Assembly: GCA_035303945.1 (NCBI GenBank)
Contig: DATGQZ010000007.1
Span: 1 to 64,000, forward strand
DNA length: 64,000 nucleotides
Source of the DNA: DATGMS01 sp035303945
GTDB lineage: Bacteria > Bacteroidota > Bacteroidia > Cytophagales > Cyclobacteriaceae
Direction of reading: 5' to 3'
Under the pieces are notes generated by a model, which searched no databases, had not been told where the DNA came from, and saw nothing but the letters and a program-made list of their open reading frames with translations. Numbering within the stretch: the first letter of the stretch is position 1; each line of letters begins with the position of its first letter. This document shows positions 52,531-62,614 of the stretch, piece after piece. A program made the translations under genes and the position numbers.

Positions 52531-53184
52531 TTAATCTCGCTTCAGCAAATGGGAAAATTTATCCGCTACTTTATCAATTTTGGGCCTGGACACCGCTTTG
52601 ATGTAAGGATCATTAGGGTTGTGTTTTTCATAGTCTTGATGATAGTCTTCGGCTGGCCAAAACTTCCTGTAAGGAAGGAGCTCTGTAACTACGTCGCCTG
52701 AGTATTCCCCTGAGACATTCACTTCCTCAATAGCTTCTTCTGCCATTTGTTTCTGCTCCTCGTTGTGGTAGAAAATCACTGATCGATACTGCCTGCCGAT
52801 GTCTGGCCCCTGCCGGTTAAGTTGAGTGGGATCATGCGCGGTGAAGAAAATCCGAAGCAATGTTGGATAGTTAATTTTTTCTGGATCATAATAAATTTCA
52901 ACAGTTTCCGCGTGGCCTGTCCTCCCATTGCTGACCTCACTATAGGAAGGGTTTTCTTCCTTCCCCCCAGCATAACCCGATACGGCCTCCTCTACCCCGT
53001 TTATTTGCTCAAAGGCAGCCTCTACACACCAAAAGCAGCCGCCTGCAAATGTCGCAGTGTCCAGTTTGCTATAGTCTAAGGCAGGCTTCTGCACATTTTT
53101 TGCCCTCTGTTGCCCTTGACAGGCGGTAGCCAAGCACAGTACGGTGAGGGCTATACCTATTTTTCCTATCAGTTTCATTCGCAT
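52531..53184 (-). CDS. msrA: Peptide methionine sulfoxide reductase MsrA, lipoprotein-type
   Basis: The 217-residue enzyme reduces methionine-S-sulfoxide in proteins. The active-site Cys50 is in TFAGGCFWCVEAAFEQ, followed by YAGGKEENPSYSEVSNGRTG and QYRSVIFYHNEEQ. The N-terminus is a lipoprotein signal with Cys22 (LCLATACQGQQ), so the enzyme likely works in the periplasm. A shorter start at residue 3 is possible. Runs opposite to the next gene at 53412. Confidence 0.95.
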   Translation of the reverse strand: MRMKLIGKIGIALTVLCLATACQGQQRAKNVQKPALDYSKLDTATFAGGCFWCVEAAFEQINGVEEAVSGYAGGKEENPSYSEVSNGRTGHAETVEIYYDPEKINYPTLLRIFFTAHDPTQLNRQGPDIGRQYRSVIFYHNEEQKQMAEEAIEEVNVSGEYSGDVVTELLPYRKFWPAEDYHQDYEKHNPNDPYIKAVSRPKIDKVADKFSHLLKRD

Positions 53185-53352
53185 GGAGATAAACTAGTGT
53201 GAAAAACGCAAAATATAGAAAGAGGTTGCCTAAGGGTTGACAGCATAGGATCTTTACGCCAACTGCTGGCAAGTCCATCACCGCAAAGCCTTCTTCTGAA
53301 CCTGTAGGGCAATTTCGGTCGTTTTTTTAGAAAAACAAGGCGAATTTGAAAC

Positions 53353-53360
53353 TACATTTG
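53353..53360 (+). promoter_or_regulatory. -7 element TACATTTG for the TPR gene
   Basis: TACATTTG fits TAnnTTTG. Transcription near 53367 would leave the ATG at 53412 with a leader of about 45 bases. No TTG is seen at -33. Confidence 0.45.
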
Positions 53361-53411
53361 CTTCTGCTTGTTTTACTCTGTATATAGCTATCACAAAAAT
53401 TGAAACCGCTT

Positions 53412-54119
53412 ATGAGCATGGATCAATATCAGCAAGGAAAAGCATTCTTTAAAGATGGAAAATTTAAGGAGTCGTTAACTATTTTTGACCGACTGGTTTC
53501 AGACAACGCCTCTAACCCCAATTACCTTTTGTACCGCGGCAGGATACTTTCCCGCATGGGTTCATTTGATTTAGCCTTAAAAGACTTTGACCGACTGCTT
53601 CAACTGCAGCCTGATAACGCGGACTTTATCAGCGACCGAGCGGTGGTGCTGCATTTGTTGAAGAGAAATCAGAAAGCATTAGAAGAGCTTGACCGTGCAC
53701 TGGATATGGATCCTGACAATCCTTATCGCTACGCAAGCCGTGCCTTTTTAAAAGACCGAATTGGAGATCTGCACGGTGCTATTGCTGATTATGAAAGAGC
53801 TATAGAAATGGATCCGGAAGATGCTATTTCTATCAACAACAAAGGCCTAGTAGAAGAAAAACTTGGCTATCAGGACAGGGCTAAAGCAAGCTTTCAAAAA
53901 GCCGATGAATTGGTAGGATATAAGCCAGGCGCTAACTTGTCGGCCGAAGCAACAAATGCCGATATCCCGGCGTCCACTGCTCTTGAAAGTGAATCCGGAA
54001 CGCCTAAAAAAGTTACACTATCGTCCTATTTGTCCACATTGGGAGGTGTCCTCACGGACCAAAACGTACGGAAAGACTTTTTCCGATTCGTCACAGACAA
54101 GTTCAAAGGGACCAAATAA
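53412..54119 (+). CDS. TPR-containing cytoplasmic protein
   Basis: The 235-residue product has about four TPR units with typical Asp/Asn-rich turns (GSFDLALKDFDRLLQLQPDN, NQKALEELDRALDMDPDNPY, DLHGAIADYERAIEMDPEDA). A 60-residue C-terminal tail ends in DFFRFVTDKFKGTK. No signal peptide is present. An upstream in-frame TTG at 53400 is less likely than the ATG at 53412; another ATG lies at 53418. It converges with a universal stress protein gene. A protein-binding role is expected. Confidence 0.75.
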   Translation: MSMDQYQQGKAFFKDGKFKESLTIFDRLVSDNASNPNYLLYRGRILSRMGSFDLALKDFDRLLQLQPDNADFISDRAVVLHLLKRNQKALEELDRALDMDPDNPYRYASRAFLKDRIGDLHGAIADYERAIEMDPEDAISINNKGLVEEKLGYQDRAKASFQKADELVGYKPGANLSAEATNADIPASTALESESGTPKKVTLSSYLSTLGGVLTDQNVRKDFFRFVTDKFKGTK

Positions 54120-54133
54120 AATAGGTAGCTTTA

Positions 54134-54973
54134 TTAAACCTTCTTGATCACCAACAGCGGCTTATTGATAAAGTAAGACATCTTTTTCGAGAGATTTTTA
54201 GTGAAAATCTGATCAAACCAAGATTTTTTCTTGCTTAATGTGATGAGAACATCCCCCTTGGCGGTTATTAGATAATTTTCCAACCCAAGACCCGGTTCGT
54301 CCCTGTATGACTTGAGCAGATAATTGACCTTCTCATACCGAACAAAAGGCTTCAACTCGGTAATCATAGTCTGGTGCAGCGCTTTGTCAATAGCCCTGAG
54401 TCTTGTACCGACATGAACAACATCTATCTCTGCATCATAAAAGGATGCCAGGTCTACCACCTTTTGAAGCGCCAACTTGTCTGCTTCTACATAATCCGTG
54501 GCATAGACGAGTTTGCGGGGAACCTTAAAAAACACCTTTCGGGGAATGATAAAGACATCATGTTCACTTCGGGCTATCACCTTACTGGAACGGGTGCCAA
54601 TGTAATTGGTCTTGAAGTCATTTACCCCTTCTGTTCCCATGACAATCAGATCTACCTCCGCCTCTTCTGCATAGGCAAGGATGGTATCCACCACGTTGCC
54701 TTCCCGTACGATGGCTTCACAGGATTGTAGCCCTTGCGGTAAGCTCTCTTTTCCCACCTCACTCACCAGATTGTCCAGCTTGGTTTTTGAAAACAACATA
54801 AAATTTTCCTCTTCCTGTTGCTTGCTGAACAGCTTTAGATAGTCATCTCGATCAGGTACATGAAAAAGGATCAGCCGCGCTCGGTATTTTTCTCCAAGTT
54901 TGGCTGCGTATTCGATGGCATTGAGAGAACATTCCGAAAAATCTGTGGGACAAAGTATAGTAAAAGCTTTCAT
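54134..54973 (-). CDS. Universal stress protein, tandem domain
   Basis: The 279-residue product has two UspA domains in tandem. The first begins MKAFTILCPTDFSECSLNAI and contains the ATP-loop-like segment DLIVMGTEGVNDFKTNYIGT, with SSKVIARSEHDVFII. The second begins KLVYATDYVEADKLALQ and lacks a clear second ATP loop. The ATG at 54973 is used because the upstream extension would not fit the family. Universal stress proteins support survival under stress by unclear means. Confidence 0.88.
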   Translation of the reverse strand: MKAFTILCPTDFSECSLNAIEYAAKLGEKYRARLILFHVPDRDDYLKLFSKQQEEENFMLFSKTKLDNLVSEVGKESLPQGLQSCEAIVREGNVVDTILAYAEEAEVDLIVMGTEGVNDFKTNYIGTRSSKVIARSEHDVFIIPRKVFFKVPRKLVYATDYVEADKLALQKVVDLASFYDAEIDVVHVGTRLRAIDKALHQTMITELKPFVRYEKVNYLLKSYRDEPGLGLENYLITAKGDVLITLSKKKSWFDQIFTKNLSKKMSYFINKPLLVIKKV

Positions 54974-55080
54974 ATTAGTAGGTTTAATTACTACCGGAAA
55001 AGGTTCACAACCGCAAGAGTACCATCCCACGACGTCCCCCATTCCATATTGTATTTCTGCTCAAAATCAAGGCCAGTGCC

Positions 55081-55692
55081 TCATTTTTTACTCACGTAAA
55101 GGCTGTTCTTGATGTAAAATCTCCAAGGCAGCAAAGCATCTTCCTCGGCATAGTCTACGCCAATCCGCTTGGTTTGAATAATCTCTGATGGTTCCTGCGC
55201 TTTCACATCTTCCCCAATCCAAATGGGAGAAAGAGGATCATAAAGCACCACATCATTCAAGCTTCGGTTAATGCCCAAAGCATGGGCCAGTTTGCCCGGC
55301 CCATTGGTAAGATTTACCAAATTGTTTATTTTTCTTCTTTGTTTCATTACATCTATGCCTGCTATAGGTTCTACTGCCCTAAGCAGCACTGCATTGGGTT
55401 CATTTTCTTTGTGTGTCACCACATTGAACAAATAGTGAATCCCATAACATAAATAGACATAGCTCCTGCCTCCCTCTTTAAACATCACTGCTGTCCTGCG
55501 GGTTTTGCGGTTAGGATAGGCGTGGCAGGCTTTATCCACCCGACCATCATATGCCTCCGTTTCTACAATCCTCGACAGGGTGAGCTGTTGATCTATAGCT
55601 GTCACGATGATCTTCCCCAACAACTTTTTGGCTATCTGGACCACATCCCCTTCCAGATAAAAATGTGAGGGAAGAATATGAATATCTTGCAT
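55081..55692 (-). CDS. DNA-3-methyladenine glycosylase (AAG/MPG family)
   Basis: The 203-residue product removes alkylated purines from DNA. The AAG family signature is visible in IVETEAYDGRVDKACHAYPN (with the catalytic Glu), then RTAVMFKEGGRSYVYLCYGI and NAVLLRAVEPIAGIDVM. NGPGKLAHALGI is a further family mark. The ATG at 55692 gives the usual N-terminus; an ATG 15 bases upstream is in frame but would add five residues. Confidence 0.92.
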   Translation of the reverse strand: MQDIHILPSHFYLEGDVVQIAKKLLGKIIVTAIDQQLTLSRIVETEAYDGRVDKACHAYPNRKTRRTAVMFKEGGRSYVYLCYGIHYLFNVVTHKENEPNAVLLRAVEPIAGIDVMKQRRKINNLVNLTNGPGKLAHALGINRSLNDVVLYDPLSPIWIGEDVKAQEPSEIIQTKRIGVDYAEEDALLPWRFYIKNSLYVSKK

Positions 55693-55891
55693 GTATATTG
55701 AATACAAAATCTAACTTAAAGAATATCTTTTATTAAAAAAAACAAAAACAACAATATTCATTCCGCTCAAAAGACAATTTTCACTCAACAGTAACAATAG
55801 GTTGAGTCTGAACTAGGATATTCAGCCGAAAAAAGGACCTGCATGAGCTAATGCACATCCTTTTCAAAGTTACAGCTTTTTTATCAACTCC

Positions 55892-58039
55892 CTAAAAATC
55901 TAGTCGAACAGATACACCATAAGTAGATGGATCCCCCAGATGAGCTGCCCCAAAATTATAAGCATAATCCACGTAACGGGTATCGGAGATATTTCGAGCC
56001 CACAACGAGAGGCTAACAGGCCCTTTATCCAATGCAACTCTTGCATTTAGTAGATGATATGGTTCCTGCTTAAGCTGATTTTCAAGATCGAAGTAGGTTG
56101 TGCCGAACCACAGCCATTCCCCTCTGACCGATACATTCAAATCACGAACAGTGTTAATCGGCCAACTATACTGAACACTCCAATTGGAGGTAAAGGCCGG
56201 GGTAAACAATTGCTTGTTACCCTTGAGGTTTATATTGTCCTCCTCAGCCACGGTCACCAATTGGGTAAATTGAGCATCCGTTAATCCTGCATTCCAGCTT
56301 AGTAGAAGGGCCTTGCCGATTAAGGCTGTTAATTCGGATTCCAACCCCTTGCTATCTAAAGCACCTTCATTAGTAGTGACCACATAGGCTTCTGGCAAAA
56401 TAAGTTGAGGTACCTGAACATCTTTTACTGTACTATAAAAGGCGCTGATATTCCATCGGATGCGATCATCAGCAAGTTCATTTTTAAGTCCCAATTCGAA
56501 ATTGTTGCTAAATTCAGGATTATAGGCACGCAGTGCGGGCTCTGAAGGATTTCCAGTTACTTGAGACAGGCCACCCGCTCTAAAACCGCGGTTGTATGAC
56601 AGAAACAATAACTGTTCGTCTGACAGGTCATAAGAAAGTAGTACTTTGGGAGAGAGTGCCTTGTAGCTTGATTTTCCAGTGGTATCCGGCTGAATAATCA
56701 TAGGGTCCATGCCTTCCATCAAGAACTCACCCCTTCCGGTCAGTTCCCTATCCTCCCAATCATACCGCAGTCCCAATGTTAGGTTTAGCCGATCGGTTAA
56801 TTTATACTTTCCTTGACCAAACAAAGCTATCCCCTGACTTTTCCCCTGGTTGATGGTCAACAAAGTGGCTAAAGGTTGGCTTCCATACAAATCCCCATTA
56901 GCTCCAAAATAGGTCCCCTGTTTTACCGGATCTTCTTTTGAAAATCCAAACAACCCCGCCAACCACGAGATTTTGTTGTTGTCGTCTACGGAAGAAATCC
57001 GAAATTCCTGCGTCCAGACACTCACCTTGTTCCAATCTTTTCCATAATTATTTACGATGGAGACAATGTCCATAGGCGAGAAGTCTCCATCGATCGGATC
57101 TTCGTATATCCGATAATTACTTTGAAAGGAGGTTTGGGAGCTAAAGTTGAACAATCCGGTGTAATCTACGACAAAGGAGGCGTTGGAGACGTTGTCCACC
57201 ATCCGCGTAACTGTATTTTGGTTGAGACGGTAAGGCGTATTTAGCGCTTCTTCAAAACTTCCGGCAAGCGGGAAAGCACCGTTATTTTTTACACCACTGT
57301 GTTTATAATTAACGGTGAAAGACCAGTAAGGGCTAGCCAGGTACCTTAGGTAGTAATTCCCCAAGAAGCTCTTACGTTTGTCATAGGTAGAATTGTTAAA
57401 TTCATTCTTATAAAATCCGTTGTGTGTTTCATAAAGGCCAGATGCTCCAAGAAACAATTTGCCGGGAATCAAAGCCGTCTTTATTCCTAGGCTATATCGG
57501 GACAAGCCATAGTTCCCCAATCCCAGTTCAGCAAATCCTTGTGTTTGATTGGTGGGCTTTTTAGTAATAATGTTGATTACTCCACCCATAGCATTTCGTC
57601 CATATAAGGTGCCTTGGGGCCCCCGAAGTACCTCCACCCGTTCTATATCCAATAAGCCATTGGAATAGGTGTCGAGCCCAAACTGGATGACACCATCCAC
57701 ATAAACGGCAACAGCAGGCTCGTACGAAGTGGTGGTGATACCTCTAATGCCCAGTACGTTACGACCATCACCTGAATGTGCGGCGTAAAAATTGGGGAAA
57801 ATGCCTGCCAGATCTCTCGCCTGCCACAGTCTGGACTGGCGTATATCCTCCTCCTGAAGATGGGATACAGAAACAGGCACCTTTTGAAGGTTTTCCTCCT
57901 GCTTTTGGGCAGTGACGATGACCTCATCCAGTTGCCTCAAAGAGATAGTATCATTCGTTTGGCCAAAACTTATCACTGGCAATCCGAATAGCATTCCTAC
58001 CAGAATCATGACCTGTAATGCTCTATAATTAAACATCAT
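55892..58039 (-). CDS. TonB-dependent outer-membrane receptor
   Basis: The 715-residue product has a signal peptide, then a plug domain starting LDEVIVTAQKQEENLQKVPV. This is followed by FPNFYAAHSGDGRNVLGIRG and LRGPQGTLYGRNAMGGVINI, all classic plug motifs. The rest is a 22-stranded barrel ending with a terminal Phe (LDF). No CarboxypepD-like N-terminal domain is present, so it is not a SusC-type protein. It stands 89 bases after the sodium symporter gene on the same strand and is probably part of the deacetylase/symporter locus. Substrate unknown. Confidence 0.92.
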   Translation of the reverse strand: MMFNYRALQVMILVGMLFGLPVISFGQTNDTISLRQLDEVIVTAQKQEENLQKVPVSVSHLQEEDIRQSRLWQARDLAGIFPNFYAAHSGDGRNVLGIRGITTTSYEPAVAVYVDGVIQFGLDTYSNGLLDIERVEVLRGPQGTLYGRNAMGGVINIITKKPTNQTQGFAELGLGNYGLSRYSLGIKTALIPGKLFLGASGLYETHNGFYKNEFNNSTYDKRKSFLGNYYLRYLASPYWSFTVNYKHSGVKNNGAFPLAGSFEEALNTPYRLNQNTVTRMVDNVSNASFVVDYTGLFNFSSQTSFQSNYRIYEDPIDGDFSPMDIVSIVNNYGKDWNKVSVWTQEFRISSVDDNNKISWLAGLFGFSKEDPVKQGTYFGANGDLYGSQPLATLLTINQGKSQGIALFGQGKYKLTDRLNLTLGLRYDWEDRELTGRGEFLMEGMDPMIIQPDTTGKSSYKALSPKVLLSYDLSDEQLLFLSYNRGFRAGGLSQVTGNPSEPALRAYNPEFSNNFELGLKNELADDRIRWNISAFYSTVKDVQVPQLILPEAYVVTTNEGALDSKGLESELTALIGKALLLSWNAGLTDAQFTQLVTVAEEDNINLKGNKQLFTPAFTSNWSVQYSWPINTVRDLNVSVRGEWLWFGTTYFDLENQLKQEPYHLLNARVALDKGPVSLSLWARNISDTRYVDYAYNFGAAHLGDPSTYGVSVRLDF

Positions 58040-58127
58040 TCCTGTTCCAGTTAAATTTCATTATTTTAAGCGGTGCAAATTATAAAAAAACCCTTGATGA
58101 AGTGGTAAATAGGCCTTCAAATAGGCA

Positions 58128-59837
58128 TTACCTGCTCTTCGATGCTACTATCGGCTGTAGCATAGCGGCCAATATCATTACGGCTAAACAGCCGATGACG
58201 TTGTACCACAAGTATCCGATGTTGATCGGAATTCCCAGCAGCGCTGTACCGTTTTTCCAGTGGATCATGAGGATGATAGCTTCGGCCACCAGAGCGGCCA
58301 AAAAAACAGCATGCCCTTTAACCCACTTCATATAAAAGCCTACCATAAAGATTCCTAAAATCGTTCCATAGAACAAGGACCCCAGGAGGTTTACCGCCTG
58401 AATCAAGTTTTCGAACAACATGGCATAACTTGCAAACACAATTGCGAATATTCCCCATAAAGCCGTAAGCCACTTGCTGGATTTGAGATAATGGTTAGGG
58501 GATCCTTCCTTTTTTATCGCACGTTTGTACAGGTCAATGGTGGCCGTGGAGCCTAGTGCATTTAATTCCGATGATGTGGAGGACATGGCTGCACAAAAAA
58601 TGGTGGCAAACAAAAGTCCGATAACGCCCTGCGGCAAATAATCCATTACAAAGCGCATAAAGACATAATCCGTATCCCGTGTTTCGGCTAAAGGATCATT
58701 TTCCACCATTAGACTCTTAACATTTTCACGGATTTTCTCCTGTTGTGCCGCATTCCCTGAGATTTCCTTCTTCAGATCATTCACTTTAGCCTCATCTCCT
58801 GCTTCCACAGCCTCCAACAAGGACATAATGTTTTTGTTTTTTGCTTCAAACCCTTTCGAATATGCCTCCTGCAAGTCCTTCAGTTCAGCTCGGAATTCAC
58901 TTTTTTCTAACTTTTCAATTTGAACGCTATTAAAAAAAATCGGAGGTTCATAAAACTGGTAGAAGACAAATACCATCACCCCAATAAAAAGGATAACGAA
59001 TTGCATAGGAATCTTGAGAAATCCATTCATCACAAGGCCCATCCGGCTTTCTTTTAAGGATTTACCGGTGAGATACCGTTGCACCTGTGATTGATCGGTA
59101 CCGAAATAAGACAGGAAAAGAAAAACCGCCGCTGTCATCCCTGACCAAAAATTATAGCGGTCAGAAAGGTCAAAGTTGAAATTGACAATATTTAGCTTGT
59201 CCATCTTCCCTGCGACATGGAGCGCCTCGGTAAATTTTACCGGCAGCATTTCAATGATTAATATGCCGGCCAAGATCATCCCGCCCATCATTACCGCCAT
59301 TTGCTGGCGATGGGTTATTGAAACCGCTTTGGTACCTCCGGACACGGTGTAGATGATCACCGCGACGCCAATGAAAATGTTGGTGAATATGAGGTTCCAT
59401 CCCAGTAGGGATGATAAGATAATGGATGGAGCCAAAATAGTAATACCTGCGGCCAATCCCCGCTGTACCAAAAATAAAATTGCCGCCAGTATGCGGGTTT
59501 TCACATCAAAGCGACCTTCTAAAAACTCATAAGCTGTATAAATCTTTAACTTATAATATATAGGAATGAAGGTAACGGATAGGATGATCATGGCAATGGG
59601 CAATCCGAAATAAAATTGGATAAAGCGCATGCCATCTGCATAGGCCTGCCCAGGTGTGCTGAGGAATGTAATTGCTGAGGCCTGGGTCGCCATAATAGAC
59701 AAACCGATGGTCCACCAGTTGTCACTCCTTCCTTTCAGATACCCCTCCAGATCGCGGGCGCCACGGGTTTTATAAACGCCATAAACTACAATAAGGAGGA
59801 TGGTCCCGAACAAAATGATCCAGTCTATCGTGCTCAA
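58128..59837 (-). CDS. Sodium:solute symporter (SSS family)
   Basis: The 569-residue product has about 13 membrane helices. Family segments are GLSIMATQASAITFLSTPGQ, the central SVTFIPIYYKLKIYTAYEFL, and FATIFCAAMSSTSSELNALG. A hydrophilic insert of about 85 residues (near residues 305-390, with EFRAELKDLQEAYSKGFEAK and ETRDTDYVF) is charged and helical, likely a coiled coil outside the membrane. The start appears to be TTG (59835-59837), since no ATG is available in frame nearby. It overlaps the small membrane-protein gene by four bases. Confidence 0.88.
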   Translation of the reverse strand: MSTIDWIILFGTILLIVVYGVYKTRGARDLEGYLKGRSDNWWTIGLSIMATQASAITFLSTPGQAYADGMRFIQFYFGLPIAMIILSVTFIPIYYKLKIYTAYEFLEGRFDVKTRILAAILFLVQRGLAAGITILAPSIILSSLLGWNLIFTNIFIGVAVIIYTVSGGTKAVSITHRQQMAVMMGGMILAGILIIEMLPVKFTEALHVAGKMDKLNIVNFNFDLSDRYNFWSGMTAAVFLFLSYFGTDQSQVQRYLTGKSLKESRMGLVMNGFLKIPMQFVILFIGVMVFVFYQFYEPPIFFNSVQIEKLEKSEFRAELKDLQEAYSKGFEAKNKNIMSLLEAVEAGDEAKVNDLKKEISGNAAQQEKIRENVKSLMVENDPLAETRDTDYVFMRFVMDYLPQGVIGLLFATIFCAAMSSTSSELNALGSTATIDLYKRAIKKEGSPNHYLKSSKWLTALWGIFAIVFASYAMLFENLIQAVNLLGSLFYGTILGIFMVGFYMKWVKGHAVFLAALVAEAIILMIHWKNGTALLGIPINIGYLWYNVIGCLAVMILAAMLQPIVASKSR

Positions 59838-59935
59838 GAGAAATATTGGGTTAGTCCGTAATACACAAGAATTTGAACCCCGAGTGCCACGATTAATAAA
59901 CCATATACCAGCTTCCAGTTTGGTCCGTTATTCAT
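59834..59935 (-). CDS. 33-residue membrane protein between deacetylase and symporter
   Basis: An ATG at 59933-59935 opens a 33-codon frame: MNNGPNWK, then a hydrophobic helix LVYGLLIVALGVQILVYYGL, then TQYFS. Its ATG overlaps the deacetylase stop in ATGAATAA, and its TGA overlaps the TTG start of the symporter in TTGA. Both overlaps favour real translation by coupling. It is too short for usual gene finders. A role as a symporter subunit or assembly factor is likely but unproven. Confidence 0.6.
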   Translation of the reverse strand: MNNGPNWKLVYGLLIVALGVQILVYYGLTQYFS

Positions 59936-62399
59936 GGTTTTGTTCGATTAGATTAACAAACAATTTAATGGCACCCGGAACGCCAGCGGGCAGTTGTCTG
60001 AACCAGGAGATGCCTGAGTAAGTATAAGTGCCTTTACCGTATTTTGCCAGCAACAAAGCTCCTTTTGTTTCTGACTCCCCTGGATCCTGCATGGTCAATG
60101 GAGCAGTAAATTGCTCATCCCACTGATTAGGGAAATATAAACCCCTTTCTTGTACCCAGTCGTCGAAATCTTTTAGTGAAATGGGGTTGGGTGAACGGAA
60201 CACCGGATGCGAAACGTCCATTTTCACCGATGAACCCTCTACTGCCACCCGGTCTCTAGAGATATGGAAGGGATAGGGTCCCAGCTGCTTGGCCAGCAGG
60301 GGGCCACTCGTATTATACTGCACAATAAGATTTCCCCCCGATGCAACATAATCCATCAAGTCATCTACATGATTAGCAAGATTGACATTGGTATTAAATG
60401 CACGGATACCCACAATAATGGTGTTAAATTGACCTAAGCGTACAGCATTTAATAGGCCGTTATCCAACATAGCCACATCATACCCCAAGTTGGCGAGTAT
60501 CACCGGCACATCGTCTCCAGCACCCGGTATATACCCTATTTTTTGTGCCGTCATCTCCAAGGACAAGTTGATGAGGTTAAAGGTGCTTTTAGGAAAGTAA
60601 GTCAAATTGGGGATATGTTTATAGTTGATGCGTTTGAAGCCCTGCTCATAGACTCTTCCATCCGTGGTACGGTATTTCACGCCAATTACCCGCTTTTCCT
60701 CAGACGGAAGTCCTTTTAGTTCAACTTTATAGGTAATGGTATTTTTGGTCTCATCCACCCGCTTTTCTGTTTCTTTATAATCATTAGCGGAAAGGCCTTC
60801 CAACAGCAATGCACCTTCCACAATTCCGTTTTCGAAAGCTACCCGCACTTCCACAGTCCCGGGTTGGCCATTGACTACAAATACATTGTCCTTATCTACA
60901 GCAAGTTTAATTTCAGGAACCACCGTAAATGGCTGATTTATTTCTCCATCTACCGGATCATTATACTTATATGTTAAAGGAAGCTTTTTGACGATCTCCA
61001 GTCCATCTACTTTCAGCACAAGCCGGCCCTCTACTGTGGGGGCATTAAATGGCTTTCCAATGGATAATTGATCATCTATGGTAAAAAGATTGTCTTTGGG
61101 AGCCGCTTCAATCCAGTAGGGTTGAGAAATGGGATAATCTATCGGTAGGGTGAGCCGTAAGTCCGAATGAAGGGTTTCATTGTCTTTTAATGTTTTATCC
61201 ACGGCGACATTCTCGCCCAGATAAGTAAAAGTCTTGACTTGTAAAGACACTGCAGAGGGATTGTTTACGATCAAAGTAGTGTTGGTTGTCTCTCCCGGAA
61301 AGGAGAGTTCTTTAGCTGACAGATACGCAGCCTTAAGACCCAAAGCATCAAGAATAATTTTATTTACCTGCTCGCGCTTTTCAACCACCCAGGGTTTATC
61401 ATCCAGTTTATCAAGCATTTTCCTTACCTCTACAAGCTGCGAAATGTTATTTTCGGGATGAAGGAAATCAAAATCGCCGATTAGCTCGGCAATGGCGGAT
61501 TCTATTTTTGTTCCGTTTTCAACCGTCGCCCAACGATTAGGCACACCTTCGAAAGGATTCTCTTTAAACTTTTCTCCATCAATAAGCTCAATATGATCCT
61601 CAGCTTTCCCTATCTGGGCAGTAGCACCAAACCCTTGCGACTTGTGCATGGTCCTGCTGTCAGCGGCAATTTGTGAATAGGTGGTACCCAAGAGCGGATT
61701 GTACGCTCCTACAGGAAAAGCATAGGAAATCTTACCCTCTGCTGGCTTATAGGGCGTTTCCCAGTTATAACCGTTCCAGAAAACTCTTTGGGTTTTCCAA
61801 GGCTGCACATGTTTTAGCTGTTCAGGAAAAGCTTTCGGGTCTGCAGCCGCCCTGAACGCTTCAATAGATAGAAGCGCGGAGGTGGTATGATGGCCATGTG
61901 TAGTTCCTGGAATAGTGTTAAACCGATTGATAATGATATCGGGCTGGAAATTGCGGATGATCCATACCACATCGGAAAGCAGTTTTTCCTTATCCCAGTT
62001 GTTCAGGGTTTCGTCTGGATTTTTACTGAAACCAAAATCAATTGCACGGGTAAAAAACTGCCTTCCTCCATCGGTTTCTCTTGCCCGAAGGAGTTCCTGC
62101 GTCCTGATCATCCCCAGTTCCAAACCCAGTTCCTTTCCTATCAGGTTTTGCCCTCCATCACCTCTAGTTAATGAGAGGTAGGCGACCTGCACATGTTCTT
62201 TATTACTCAGATAGGCGATAAGGCGGGTGTTTTCATCATCTGGATGGGCAGCAATATAAAGTACCCGTCTGGTCTCTTTCAGCTTCAACAGCTCATGGTA
62301 AATTTCTGATGAGGATTGAGCCAACAAAAGGCCGGGGAAACTATATAGAACGAATAAAAGAATAGCAGCGGCAATACGTCTATTTTTCCCAAAGATCAT
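59928..62399 (-). CDS. Exported PIG-L-family deacetylase, long form
   Basis: The 823-residue product has a signal peptide, then a PIG-L/LmbE deacetylase domain. Zinc site motif AHPDDE is at residues 51-56, followed by SLTRGDGGQNLIGKELG and the second His pair in TTHGHHTTSALLSIEAF. After ~270 residues come beta-rich domains and a C-terminal glutamine-amidotransferase-like fold (FNTIIVGIRAFNTNVNLANH, SGGNLIVQYNTSG). Such long forms occur in Bacteroidetes next to sodium symporters. The expected reaction is removal of an N-acetyl group from an amino sugar or similar; the substrate is unknown. Confidence 0.88.
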   Translation of the reverse strand: MIFGKNRRIAAAILLFVLYSFPGLLLAQSSSEIYHELLKLKETRRVLYIAAHPDDENTRLIAYLSNKEHVQVAYLSLTRGDGGQNLIGKELGLELGMIRTQELLRARETDGGRQFFTRAIDFGFSKNPDETLNNWDKEKLLSDVVWIIRNFQPDIIINRFNTIPGTTHGHHTTSALLSIEAFRAAADPKAFPEQLKHVQPWKTQRVFWNGYNWETPYKPAEGKISYAFPVGAYNPLLGTTYSQIAADSRTMHKSQGFGATAQIGKAEDHIELIDGEKFKENPFEGVPNRWATVENGTKIESAIAELIGDFDFLHPENNISQLVEVRKMLDKLDDKPWVVEKREQVNKIILDALGLKAAYLSAKELSFPGETTNTTLIVNNPSAVSLQVKTFTYLGENVAVDKTLKDNETLHSDLRLTLPIDYPISQPYWIEAAPKDNLFTIDDQLSIGKPFNAPTVEGRLVLKVDGLEIVKKLPLTYKYNDPVDGEINQPFTVVPEIKLAVDKDNVFVVNGQPGTVEVRVAFENGIVEGALLLEGLSANDYKETEKRVDETKNTITYKVELKGLPSEEKRVIGVKYRTTDGRVYEQGFKRINYKHIPNLTYFPKSTFNLINLSLEMTAQKIGYIPGAGDDVPVILANLGYDVAMLDNGLLNAVRLGQFNTIIVGIRAFNTNVNLANHVDDLMDYVASGGNLIVQYNTSGPLLAKQLGPYPFHISRDRVAVEGSSVKMDVSHPVFRSPNPISLKDFDDWVQERGLYFPNQWDEQFTAPLTMQDPGESETKGALLLAKYGKGTYTYSGISWFRQLPAGVPGAIKLFVNLIEQNHE

Positions 62400-62614
62400 A
62401 CGATTTAAGTTTAATCCAGAAGCTAAAATAATGATTCAGCCCTATAAAACAACGGCCACTAAAGCTTAATGCGTAATAACGTGATGAACGGAAAAGGGGA
62501 TAGGCATGATATTAAAATCAATAACGCTCCCCAATGAAATCAAGCTGTCTTAAGCCTAATTGAATTGTTTGTCCCTGTCTTATGTGCGTTTAAGAAACCG
62601 ACGTAATGATAAAA

